The notes under the pieces are model-generated. The model was not told the origin of the DNA. It worked only from the letters and a program-made list of their open reading frames with translations, and searched no databases. A DNA stretch of 40,254 bases from NCBI GenBank assembly GCA_902798425.1, contig CADBWR010000042.1:1-40254 (forward strand). Direction: 5' to 3'. This document shows positions 33,305 through 40,254 of this stretch, piece after piece; position 1 is the first letter of the stretch, and each line of letters starts with the position of its first letter. A program made the translations under genes and the position numbers. The DNA comes from an uncultured Bacteroidales bacterium (lineage in GTDB: Bacteria > Bacteroidota > Bacteroidia > Bacteroidales > Bacteroidaceae).

Positions 33305-34516
33305 TTATGCTTTTTTACAACTGAGTGCGTAGAACATCACTACCAGAAAACAACTGAAGGGCACCAGGTATGACATGTTGATGCCTGCCCAATCGCTGAC
33401 TAAGCCTTGCACCGGCGTAACCAGTGCACCACCCAGAATTGCCATAATAAGGCCACTGGCACCAATCTTCACATCGCCCAACGACATCTCCGTGCCGTCA
33501 GCAGTCTCCTGTTGTGTAAGGGCTCCCAGGGCAATGCCGTAGATGGTGGGGAACATCAGACTCATAAACACGCTGACCAATATCAGTGCTACCACACATG
33601 TCCACCCCGAGCAGAACACCACGCAGAGCGTAGACAGGGCACTGAGTACGGCACCGATGAAGAGCAGCGAGGCCGGTGCGACATACTTCATGAGCCACGT
33701 ATAGACAAAGCGCGAGGCACAGAAGCCGATGATGGACAGCAGGTAGAGTGTAGCAGCCTCTGCCTCGACATGTCCCAATTCGTGCATGACCAGACGGATG
33801 GTGAAGCTCCACACACAAATCTGCGCACCCACATAGAAGAACTGTGCCACGACACCCCATGCATAATGCTTGTTGAGGAACAGTCGGCGGAAGGTGGCTG
33901 ACAGGGCACTATGGCCTGCCGCATCCTTGCCCTCCGGCATGCGTGCAAAGAGCATGACGATGACGATAACCAACAGTACAGCACCCACAAAGGCGTAGGT
34001 ACCGCTGACGCTATATAGCGAGATGTCCTGCAGAATGAAGTACTTGCTGATGAGGATGCCCATGATGGAACCGATGGGGTTGAAACTCTGGGCAATATTC
34101 AGACGGCGTGTGGCAGTATCGGCACTACCCATCGACATGATGTACGGGTTGGCAGTGGTCTCCAGCACGGAACAGCCTGCCGCCATGATGTAGATGGCCA
34201 CCAGATAGAAGGCGTAGCTCTCCACCCATGCTGCAGGCAGGAAGAGGATGGCACCCGTGGCATACATGCACAGTCCGAGGATGACACCGCTCTTATAGCT
34301 GTGTTTGCGAATGAAGAGTGCGGCAGGCAGTGCCAGACAGAAGTAGGCCCCATAGAAGGCCATCTGGATGAAGCTGGTCTGCGTATCGCTCATCTGCATG
34401 ATGCGACGGAAGGCAGCCAACAGAGTGTCTGTCATGTTGTTGGCAAGTCCCCAAAGTGCGAAGAGGCTAGTGACCAGCACAAAAGGTACAAGGTATTGGC
34501 GTTCAATGACTTTCAT
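33305..34516 (-). CDS. MFS sugar:H+ symporter, FucP family
   Basis: 403 aa, about 12 membrane segments. WGLANNMTDTLLAAFRRIMQMSDTQTSFIQMAFYGAYF and FIRKHSYKSGVILGLCMYATGAILFLPAA match the L-fucose permease signature closely, as does GCSVLETTANPYI (FucP: G-C-L-E-T-A-A-N-P-F). It is expected to import L-fucose or a related 6-deoxy/aldose sugar at the inner membrane. The neighbours (aldose dehydrogenase and lactonase) support L-fucose. The gene is in the middle of the five-gene operon. Confidence 0.9.
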   Translation of the reverse strand: MKVIERQYLVPFVLVTSLFALWGLANNMTDTLLAAFRRIMQMSDTQTSFIQMAFYGAYFCLALPAALFIRKHSYKSGVILGLCMYATGAILFLPAAWVESYAFYLVAIYIMAAGCSVLETTANPYIMSMGSADTATRRLNIAQSFNPIGSIMGILISKYFILQDISLYSVSGTYAFVGAVLLVIVIVMLFARMPEGKDAAGHSALSATFRRLFLNKHYAWGVVAQFFYVGAQICVWSFTIRLVMHELGHVEAEAATLYLLSIIGFCASRFVYTWLMKYVAPASLLFIGAVLSALSTLCVVFCSGWTCVVALILVSVFMSLMFPTIYGIALGALTQQETADGTEMSLGDVKIGASGLIMAILGGALVTPVQGLVSDWAGINMSYLVPFSCFLVVMFYALSCKKA

Positions 34517-34550
34517 AACATATTGTTTAGGTTAGTAGGATGTTGGAGAA

Positions 34551-35588
34551 CTAAGCAAACTGTACCAGTATACGGAACACCTTTCCCGGATTCTCGTTCC
34601 ACCAGCTCATGGCGTCAAGAGCCTCCTCAGGATGGATGACCTTGGTAATGAGCTGGTCGATAGGGGCATTGCCACCACCCGTCTTCTGACGTTCCAGATA
34701 ATGGATGACAGCACGAAAATCGGAGGGCTGTGCATTGCGCGAACCACGGATGTCAAGTTCTTTCTGTACGAAATACTTCGTTTGGAACGACACCTCCGCC
34801 TTGGCATAGCCTATGCACACCACACGACCCGTAAAGGCAACCTCATCGACAGCCATCTGATAGGTCGGGGTGCTTCCCACAGCCTCGATGACCACATCAG
34901 GTCCAAAGCCGCTCGTCATCTCCAGCAGTCGTTGGTGGACATTCTCCTTCTTCGTATTGATGGTGTAGGAAGCCCCCATCTGCTTGGCTAGATCCAGCTT
35001 GTCGTCGTCGATATCGGCAGCGATGACGGTTGCACCACGCATGGTAGAGCGCACCACGGCACCCATACCCACCATGCCACAGCCAATAACCATGACAACA
35101 TCGATGTCAGTCACCTGAGCACGACTGACTGCGTGGAAACCCACACTCATAGGCTCCACCAACGCACACGTCTTGGGGGTGAGCAGTCCCGCGGGAATCA
35201 CCTTCTCCCAGGGCATGACAATATACTCCTTCATGGCGCCGTTGCGCTGTACGCCCAGTGTCTCGTTGTGCTGACAGGCATTGACGCGCTGGTTGCGGCA
35301 CGAGGCACACTTGCCACAGTTGGTATAGGGGTTGCAGGTGACTACCATGCCGGGCTTCAGTCCCTCAGGGACATCGCTGCCCACCGCCTCAATGACGGCT
35401 CCTATCTCGTGGCCGGGGATAACGGGGTCAAGGGCCATCGTGTTGCGCCCCATGAAGGTGTTGATGTCGGAACCGCAGAAGCCTACGTAGTGCAGCTTGA
35501 GCAGTATTTCGCCCTTACCGGGAGCCTGAGGGGTCTCTAACTCAATGATGTTTAACTCTTGTGAATGGGTTATCTGTATTGCTTTCAT
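34551..35588 (-). CDS. Zinc-dependent medium-chain dehydrogenase
   Basis: 345 aa. Catalytic zinc ligands C38 and H60-E61 (GFCGSD, PGHEIG); structural zinc C91, C94, C97 and C105; NAD(P) site VIGCGMVGMGAV near 170-180. It belongs to the L-threonine/sorbitol dehydrogenase-like MDR group. In this operon it may oxidise 2-keto-3-deoxy-L-fuconate or a related polyol/keto acid; the exact substrate is not readable. Its ATG overlaps the stop of the amidohydrolase gene (ATGA). Confidence 0.87.
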   Translation of the reverse strand: MKAIQITHSQELNIIELETPQAPGKGEILLKLHYVGFCGSDINTFMGRNTMALDPVIPGHEIGAVIEAVGSDVPEGLKPGMVVTCNPYTNCGKCASCRNQRVNACQHNETLGVQRNGAMKEYIVMPWEKVIPAGLLTPKTCALVEPMSVGFHAVSRAQVTDIDVVMVIGCGMVGMGAVVRSTMRGATVIAADIDDDKLDLAKQMGASYTINTKKENVHQRLLEMTSGFGPDVVIEAVGSTPTYQMAVDEVAFTGRVVCIGYAKAEVSFQTKYFVQKELDIRGSRNAQPSDFRAVIHYLERQKTGGGNAPIDQLITKVIHPEEALDAMSWWNENPGKVFRILVQFA

Positions 35589-36475
35589 TCTGACATATTT
35601 TTAATATAAGGTAATTCGGGAAGATTCTTAAAGCCATAGAACCGCTGGGCGTTCTCGCCCAGGAAAAGGCGTTTCTCAACGGCCGTCAGTTCGGTGCTTT
35701 TCTCGATGAAGTCATACGACATCTTATAGGTAATGGCTGTGATGGTGCGCGGATAGTCGGAGCCCCACATCAGGCGCTCCCATCCCACCCAGTCTGCAGC
35801 CTCGCAGATGCGGCGCACAGCCGTGGGAAAAGGATAGAACTCGGCATTGTAAAGCCACGTGATGCCTCCCGACTCTATCATAACGTGAGACCCTTGGCGC
35901 GCCAGGAGTACCTGACTGCGGAACGATGCCGTGTTGGCCATACCGAAGTGGCCTATGGCAACACGCAGCTGGGGACACTCCTGGATGACCTCCGCCATCT
36001 GGGCTATCTGTCGCTCGTCGTCAGCGAGACACATGGAACAGATGAGTCCCCGCTGTTCCATGAGTTTGAAGACGGGCATGAGCGTTTGCAGAGGGGCTTG
36101 CATACGATGGCCCGGGAAAGCGATGCCCTTCAGTCCGGCATCGACGACGCGCTGTGCCTCGTCGACCGTCCATGCCATCCCCATACAGCAAAAGCGGTCG
36201 GGATAGTGCTGCTGCACGTCGGTGAGATAAGCGTTCTGGTTGCCGTCGATAACCTCTTGCACGACGACAGCGCCCCCTACCTGTGCATAGTCCATATTAG
36301 AGAGGAACACCTCTGCCGTGTTCTGACCATCGACAATGAAAGGAGGTACCATCTGCACCTCTTCGTCCATAAAGATGCTGCGGCCATTCTTCAGCGACAG
36401 GATGCGCTTGCCGTCGACCCACGTGTCTTGTTTCAGCCACAGATGGCTGTGTGCGTCAATTATGAGTTTGCCCAT
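35585..36475 (-). CDS. Amidohydrolase-family sugar lactonase (COG3618-like)
   Basis: 296 aa from the ATG at 36475 (MGKLIIDAHSHLWL), selected because the HxH metal motif (H9, H11) must sit at the N-terminus; the 25 extra codons upstream are in the end of the neighbouring gene. Later metal/catalytic residues: AFPGHRM, AIGHFGM and WGSDYPR (Asp). The family includes L-fucono-1,5-lactonase and L-rhamnono-lactonase, and the adjacent aldose dehydrogenase makes such a lactone. It overlaps the aldo/keto reductase gene by 16 bp. Confidence 0.85.
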   Translation of the reverse strand: MGKLIIDAHSHLWLKQDTWVDGKRILSLKNGRSIFMDEEVQMVPPFIVDGQNTAEVFLSNMDYAQVGGAVVVQEVIDGNQNAYLTDVQQHYPDRFCCMGMAWTVDEAQRVVDAGLKGIAFPGHRMQAPLQTLMPVFKLMEQRGLICSMCLADDERQIAQMAEVIQECPQLRVAIGHFGMANTASFRSQVLLARQGSHVMIESGGITWLYNAEFYPFPTAVRRICEAADWVGWERLMWGSDYPRTITAITYKMSYDFIEKSTELTAVEKRLFLGENAQRFYGFKNLPELPYIKNMSE

Positions 36476-37410
36476 GTCACACGCTGTTGGTTGCCGATGA
36501 TGTTCTTGACCTCCTGGACCAGTTGCCAGTCGGGTTCCTCGTTGGCCCACTGGATGTTGCGACGCACATTCTCAGGGTTGGCTGACGAGAAGAGTGTCGA
36601 CGCAATGCGGGGATTGCTGACCGCATACTGCACAGCCAGTCGCTCGATGGGATAGCCCTTGTCGGCACAGTGGGCAGCAGCACGCTGACACGCCTCTACG
36701 AGTGCCTTGGGTGCCGGATGCCATGCTGGCACGCCACGCTGCGAGAGCAGTCCCATAGACAGTGGAGAGGCATTGATAACCCCTATGCCGTGCTGTTCGA
36801 AGAAGTCCAGATAGTCTGTCAGTGCATCGTCATTCAACGTATAGTGACAGAAGTTGAGCACGCTCTCCACGATGGGTTCTGGACAGTGTTCGATGACCCA
36901 CTTCAGGTTTTCCAATTGCAGGTCGGTAATGCCCACATGACTTACGACGCCCTGCTTCTTCAGTGCCACGAGGGCTGGCAGCGTCTCGTCGACGACCTTC
37001 TGCAAGCCACCAGGCAGCGCAGCCTGAAATTCGATATCATGCACATTGATTAAGTCAATGTGCTCAATCCCCAGTCGCTCCATGCTCTCGTAGACACTGT
37101 CTGTGACGCGTTGCGCGGAGTAGTCCCACGTGTTGACGCCATCCTTGCCATAGCGTCCCACCTTGGTGCTGAGGAAGTACTTGTCGCGCGGAATGTTCTT
37201 CAGCGCCTGTCCCAGCACGGTTTCTGCCTTGTAATGTCCATAGTAAGGACTGACGTCAATAAAATTGATGCCACCCTCGATGGCGGCTTCTACCGCCTCG
37301 CAGCTCTCCTTCTCCGTAGTGGCGCGGAAAACGCTGCCCAGCGACGACGCTCCATAGCTCAAGTGAGATAGGCGCAGTCCGGTCTTGCCCAATTCTGAAT
37401 AACGCATCAT
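36460..37410 (-). CDS. Aldo/keto reductase, L-fucose (L-galactose) dehydrogenase-like
   Basis: 316 aa, (beta/alpha)8 barrel. Catalytic set visible: Asp in INFIDVSPYYG, Tyr in the same motif, Lys in FLSTKVGRYG and His in DLINVHDIEF. MRYSELGKTGLRLSHLSYGASSLGSVF and the family pattern match D-threo-aldose 1-dehydrogenase / L-galactose dehydrogenase, which oxidise L-fucose to its lactone with NAD(P). It is the first gene of the operon, with promoter TACCTTTG (minus, 37469-37476). The Met-Met start leaves 37410 or 37407 possible. Confidence 0.9.
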   Translation of the reverse strand: MMRYSELGKTGLRLSHLSYGASSLGSVFRATTEKESCEAVEAAIEGGINFIDVSPYYGHYKAETVLGQALKNIPRDKYFLSTKVGRYGKDGVNTWDYSAQRVTDSVYESMERLGIEHIDLINVHDIEFQAALPGGLQKVVDETLPALVALKKQGVVSHVGITDLQLENLKWVIEHCPEPIVESVLNFCHYTLNDDALTDYLDFFEQHGIGVINASPLSMGLLSQRGVPAWHPAPKALVEACQRAAAHCADKGYPIERLAVQYAVSNPRIASTLFSSANPENVRRNIQWANEEPDWQLVQEVKNIIGNQQRVTWANS

Positions 37411-37468
37411 GATTTTTGAATAGTTGTTGTTATAGTTAGAAAAAATAGTTATGTTAGTTAGATGCGTG

Positions 37469-37476
37469 CAAAGGTA
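37469..37476 (-). promoter_or_regulatory. -7 box of the fucose operon
   Basis: TACCTTTG on the minus strand, 58 bp before the first ATG. The leader carries no obvious operator. Confidence 0.6.
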
Positions 37477-37527
37477 AATAAAAAAAACGAGATACCAAAA
37501 AACTAGCTCTCGTTTTTAGAGAAAATA

Positions 37528-37571
37528 AGGATATGCCCCTCTGTGAGACATATCCTCATTTTTTTTTTTCA
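37528..37571. terminator. Hairpin between rnfA and the fucose operon
   Basis: AAGGATATG / CATATCCTc stem at about 37527-37556, with a long T run on the plus strand and TTATTTTC on the minus strand. On the minus strand it lies beyond rnfA and probably ends the rnf transcript. Confidence 0.6.
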
Positions 37572-37634
37572 TATAGTCTTCATACAAGAGCCTGAGGGCA
37601 ATGGGCTGACTCAGGGGGACTTGTGGCCGCATGC

Positions 37635-38237
37635 TTAGTTGAGCCCGAACAGTACACGCAGACCGCCGTCGACACCGCTGAAGCCCATGAAGGCCAGCGA
37701 GAGCAGTCCGGCAGAGAGCAGGACGATGGCCATGCCGCGCATGCCCTTAGGGACGGTGCAGAGCTCCAGTTGTTCGCGCATGCCAGCGAAGACAGTCAGT
37801 GCCAGTCCGAAGCCAATGGCTGTAGAGAAGGCATAGACGACAGATTGCAGCAAGTTGAAGTCTTTCTGGATAACCAGGATGGCGACACCCAGTACGGCAC
37901 AGTTGGTGGTGATAAGTGGCAGGAAGATGCCCAGAGCCTGATAGAGTGCGGGCGACACCTTCTTGAGGATGATCTCGACCATCTGCACCAGTGAGGCAAT
38001 GACGAGGATGAAGGCGATGGTCTGCAGATACTGCAGACCGAAGGCGTCGAGTACAAACTTCTGTACGCACCACGTCACGATGGTAGCCAGCGTGAGCACG
38101 AAGGCAACGGCTGCTGACATGCCCAGTGAGGTATCAATCTTCTTCGACACGCCAAGGAAGGGGCAGATGCCGAGGAACTGCGACAGGATGATATTGTTGA
38201 CGAATATCGCGCTAATAAAAATCAATACGTATTCCAT
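37635..38237 (-). CDS. rnfA: Rnf electron transport complex subunit A
   Basis: 200 aa, six membrane segments. MEYVLIFISAIFVNNIILSQFLGICPFLGVSKK and ITTNCAVLGVAILV are signature stretches of RnfA/NqrE. It is an inner-membrane subunit that helps couple ferredoxin:NAD+ oxidoreduction to Na+ or H+ translocation; the conserved Cys in GICPF and TNCA bind the shared iron centre between subunits A and E. It is the last gene of the cluster. Four 7-bp repeats occupy the space just before the ATG. Confidence 0.95.
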   Translation of the reverse strand: MEYVLIFISAIFVNNIILSQFLGICPFLGVSKKIDTSLGMSAAVAFVLTLATIVTWCVQKFVLDAFGLQYLQTIAFILVIASLVQMVEIILKKVSPALYQALGIFLPLITTNCAVLGVAILVIQKDFNLLQSVVYAFSTAIGFGLALTVFAGMREQLELCTVPKGMRGMAIVLLSAGLLSLAFMGFSGVDGGLRVLFGLN

Positions 38238-38245
38238 AATGATGA

Positions 38246-38273
38246 GCTATTGGCTATTGGCTATTAGCAATTG
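38246..38273 (-). repeat. Tandem 7-bp array before rnfA
   Basis: Units GCTATTG, GCTATTG, GCTATTA, GCAATTG on the plus strand. The array begins 8 bp upstream of the rnfA ATG on the minus strand and covers the expected ribosome binding site. The spacer between rnfE and rnfA is 68 bp. Confidence 0.75.
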
Positions 38274-38305
38274 GCAGAACGCAAACTGCTAACAGTTCCA
38301 TAGCG

Positions 38306-38768
38306 TTATTTTAATTTGTTAACGATCGCGATGAGGAATCCCAGCATGATGAAAGCACCCGGAGGCAGCACAAAGAGCAGAACGTTGTAGGTCTCAGGCA
38401 GCAGCACGAAGCCGAAAATGGAGCCTGAGCCCAGCAGTTCGCGACAAATGCCCAGCAGGGTGAGTCCGAGGGTGAAGCCCAGTCCGATGCCGATGCCGTC
38501 GAAGAGTGACGCCACGCAGCTGGAGCACAGTGACGAAGGCTGCAATGACAACGATGAACACGGGGATGCGCACCTTGTCGGGAGTGGCCGACTTGAGGCA
38601 CGAGATGACAAAGTTGGTACAGATGAGCACGGCCATGGTAGCCAGACCCATCGACATGCCGTTCAGGGCAGAAGTGGTAGTGGCCAACGTGGGACACATA
38701 CCCAGCATGAGGACGAACGTGGGGTTCTCCTTGACGATGCCGTTCTTGATAATATCTATATAGTTCAT
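38306..38768 (-). pseudogene. rnfE: Rnf complex subunit E with internal deletion and frameshift
   Basis: The start MNYIDIIKNGIVKENPTFVLMLGMCPTLATTTSALNG and VRIPVFIVVIAAFVTVLQL are standard RnfE. After LQL the frame changes; in the next frame VASLFDGIGIGLGFTLGLTLLGICRELLGSG continues to the normal end at 38306. The junction is at about 38513-38521. The family is about 195 residues; the DNA here holds 154 codons plus one base, so about 40 codons are missing, including the conserved segment that normally has VNC and LGRAEAFA. The result as written is a 124-aa protein with a wrong tail. RnfE is needed for an active complex, so either the cluster is non-functional or the deletion is an assembly artefact. 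Confidence 0.9.
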
Positions 38769-38771
38769 AGC

Positions 38772-39416
38772 TTACTCCTCCAGTTTTTCTTCATGTTCTT
38801 TAACTTGCTCCGTGGCGCCGGTCTTAGCGTCGGTAGCAGGCGTGGCTTTGTAGGCATTATAGGCATTGTTGACTGCCTTCAGGAAAGCACGGCTGGTAAT
38901 GGTGGAGGCGGTGATGGCGTCTACCTGTCCACCGTCCTTCGACACTACGAGCGGCTCCTTGGGGTCCTTGCCGATGATGTCGCCCTTCTGTCCCTTCTGG
39001 AACCACTGGTCAGCCTTGGCACCCAGTCCAGGCGTCTCGGCGTGTTCCAGCAGCGTGTAGCCCAGTATCTGGCCTGCGGGGTTGAAACCTACCAGCACCT
39101 TCAGGTCGCCGCCAAAGCCCATGGTGGTTGACTCTACGGCAGCACCAAGGTCTTGGCCTTGTGCGTCCTTGACTTGATAGATGAGGTAGACAAATTCCTT
39201 GCCGTCGATGTCCTGTTTGACTTCTACGGGGTCGGCAACCGTGATGTTGTCTGACACCATGACGCTCTTGATGCCGTTGTCGAGTGCCAGTTTCTTCTGC
39301 TCGGCAATGGGGCCTTCCGTCAGGTGGTTGACAAAGGCCAGTATGCCACCCATGACGACGGCCACGAGGGTGAGCACCAGCACCATATTGGATAAAGATG
39401 ATTCTAACTTCTTCAT
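38772..39416 (-). CDS. rnfG: Rnf complex subunit G (FMN-binding)
   Basis: 214 aa from the ATG at 39416 (MKKLESSLSNMVLVLTLVAVVMGGILAFVN), a single N-terminal membrane anchor and a periplasmic FMN-binding domain. The flavinylation motif reads DAITASTITSRAFL in place of the usual SGATxxS; the Thr that carries FMN is present (TAST-IT). Tail charged (VKEHEEKLEE). Its stop is 3 bp before the rnfE start and it follows rnfD by 13 bp. Confidence 0.92.
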   Translation of the reverse strand: MKKLESSLSNMVLVLTLVAVVMGGILAFVNHLTEGPIAEQKKLALDNGIKSVMVSDNITVADPVEVKQDIDGKEFVYLIYQVKDAQGQDLGAAVESTTMGFGGDLKVLVGFNPAGQILGYTLLEHAETPGLGAKADQWFQKGQKGDIIGKDPKEPLVVSKDGGQVDAITASTITSRAFLKAVNNAYNAYKATPATDAKTGATEQVKEHEEKLEE

Positions 39417-39429
39417 AGTCGGTTCCTCC

Positions 39430-40254
39430 TTATTGCTTTGTCGGCACTTCACCGAAGCGCTTGGGTTTCACATAGGTATTGATGAGGGGCGTGAAGGCAT
39501 TCATAATGAGAATGGCAAACGACATGCCCTCCGGATAGGCACCCCAGTTGCGGATGACAACCGTCAGGAAACCGATGCAGACGCCGTAGATGAGCTGGCC
39601 CTTGGCCGTCATGGGCGACGTGACGTAGTCGGTAGCCATGAAGATGGCACCCAGCATCAAGCCACCTGAGAAGATGACGCTGACGGGGTCTGCATAGACA
39701 GGGCTGGCCAGATGGCAGAGTCCGCTGAACACGAAGACGGTAGCAATGATGCTGACGGGGATATGCCAAGTGATAATCTTCTTCCACAGCATGTATGCCA
39801 AACCCAGCAACAGTGCCAAGGCACAGATTTCACCCATAGCACCCGCACCGTCGGGGTGGTTGCCTAAGAAGAGGTCGAGCGACGATGGCAACTTGTCCAG
39901 TATGCTGGCGTCACCATGCTTGATGGCATCCTGCATGATTGTCAGCGGAGTGGCACCAGTCTCTGCATCCAGATAAGACCAATGCTGACCAATCTTTGGC
40001 CAGGTTGTCATCTGAGCGGGGAAGGCCACGAGCAGTGCACAGCGGCCTACCAGTGCGGGGTTGAAGAGGTTGTTGCCCAGTCCGCCGAATGTCATCTTGG
40101 CCACACCGATAGCAAACAGTGCGCCGATGATGATAATCCAGATGGGCAGGTTGCTGGGCAGGTTCATGCCAAGCAGCAGACCCGTGAGGGCTGCCGAACC
40201 ATCGAGGATGGTGTTACGCTCGTTCTTGAGCATATACTTGTTGATGGCCCACTC
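39430..40254 (-). CDS. rnfD: Rnf complex subunit D, N-terminus beyond right edge
   Basis: The frame is open to the window edge (EWAINKY before MLKNERNTILDGSAALTGLLLGMNLP), so the true start lies outside; about 50-60 residues are missing. Multi-spanning NqrB/RnfD membrane protein. GGLGNNLFNPALVGR and DAETGATPL are family signatures; the latter contains the Thr that takes covalent FMN (ETGATPL). It is an inner-membrane redox subunit. rnfB and rnfC are expected upstream, outside the window. Confidence 0.95.
   Translation of the reverse strand, partial: EWAINKYMLKNERNTILDGSAALTGLLLGMNLPSNLPIWIIIIGALFAIGVAKMTFGGLGNNLFNPALVGRCALLVAFPAQMTTWPKIGQHWSYLDAETGATPLTIMQDAIKHGDASILDKLPSSLDLFLGNHPDGAGAMGEICALALLLGLAYMLWKKIITWHIPVSIIATVFVFSGLCHLASPVYADPVSVIFSGGLMLGAIFMATDYVTSPMTAKGQLIYGVCIGFLTVVIRNWGAYPEGMSFAILIMNAFTPLINTYVKPKRFGEVPTKQ

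Overview
The window looks like a Bacteroidales chromosome, most like Prevotella or a close gut/rumen relative. The reasons are the repeated Bacteroidetes-type promoter (a TTTG-like -33 box about 19-20 bp before TAnnTTTG), the long Ala/Glu-rich tail on ribosomal protein S16, an Rnf cluster in D-G-E-A order, a Bacteroidetes integrase family and a DUF1896 gene. The genus is an inference.

Left third (1 to about 14.7 kb): an AT-rich accessory region, probably an integrated element inserted next to the 3' end of ppdK. It starts with a minus-strand operon running off the left edge: XRE regulator, 85-aa protein, radical SAM enzyme (frameshifted), NERD nuclease-helicase, and a large unrecognised protein. 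This has the look of an undescribed defence-type cluster. Next come a small hypothetical gene, a DUF4238 gene, a dinB with an in-frame stop, and an XRE regulator divergent from a DUF559 nuclease across three evenly spaced operator-like repeats. Two related small-RNA loci, each with AACGTTAAC box, promoter, shared RNA blocks and terminator, flank a cassette of lipoprotein, DUF1896, metallophosphoesterase and small genes plus a 750-bp ORF-free GC-rich stretch. The tyrosine integrase follows, then 11-bp-phased repeats that probably belong to the recombination site.

Middle (14.7 to 32 kb): chromosomal genes. These are ppdK, an RlmD-type rRNA methyltransferase with a porin, a surface-polysaccharide group (flippase plus four glycosyltransferases on divergent strands), rpsP, uxaB, another glycosyltransferase, mtaB, a small Ala/Asp-rich peptide gene and cysK.

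Right part (32 to 40.25 kb): a minus-strand operon for oxidative L-fucose use (aldo/keto reductase, lactonase-like amidohydrolase, Zn dehydrogenase, FucP-like symporter, and a nucleotidyltransferase-GHMP fusion protein), then the distal half of an Rnf cluster (rnfD partial, rnfG, a disrupted rnfE, rnfA). Three genes are broken as written: the radical SAM gene, dinB and rnfE. Short tandem 7- and 8-mer arrays lie directly before the starts of rnfA and one glycosyltransferase gene.
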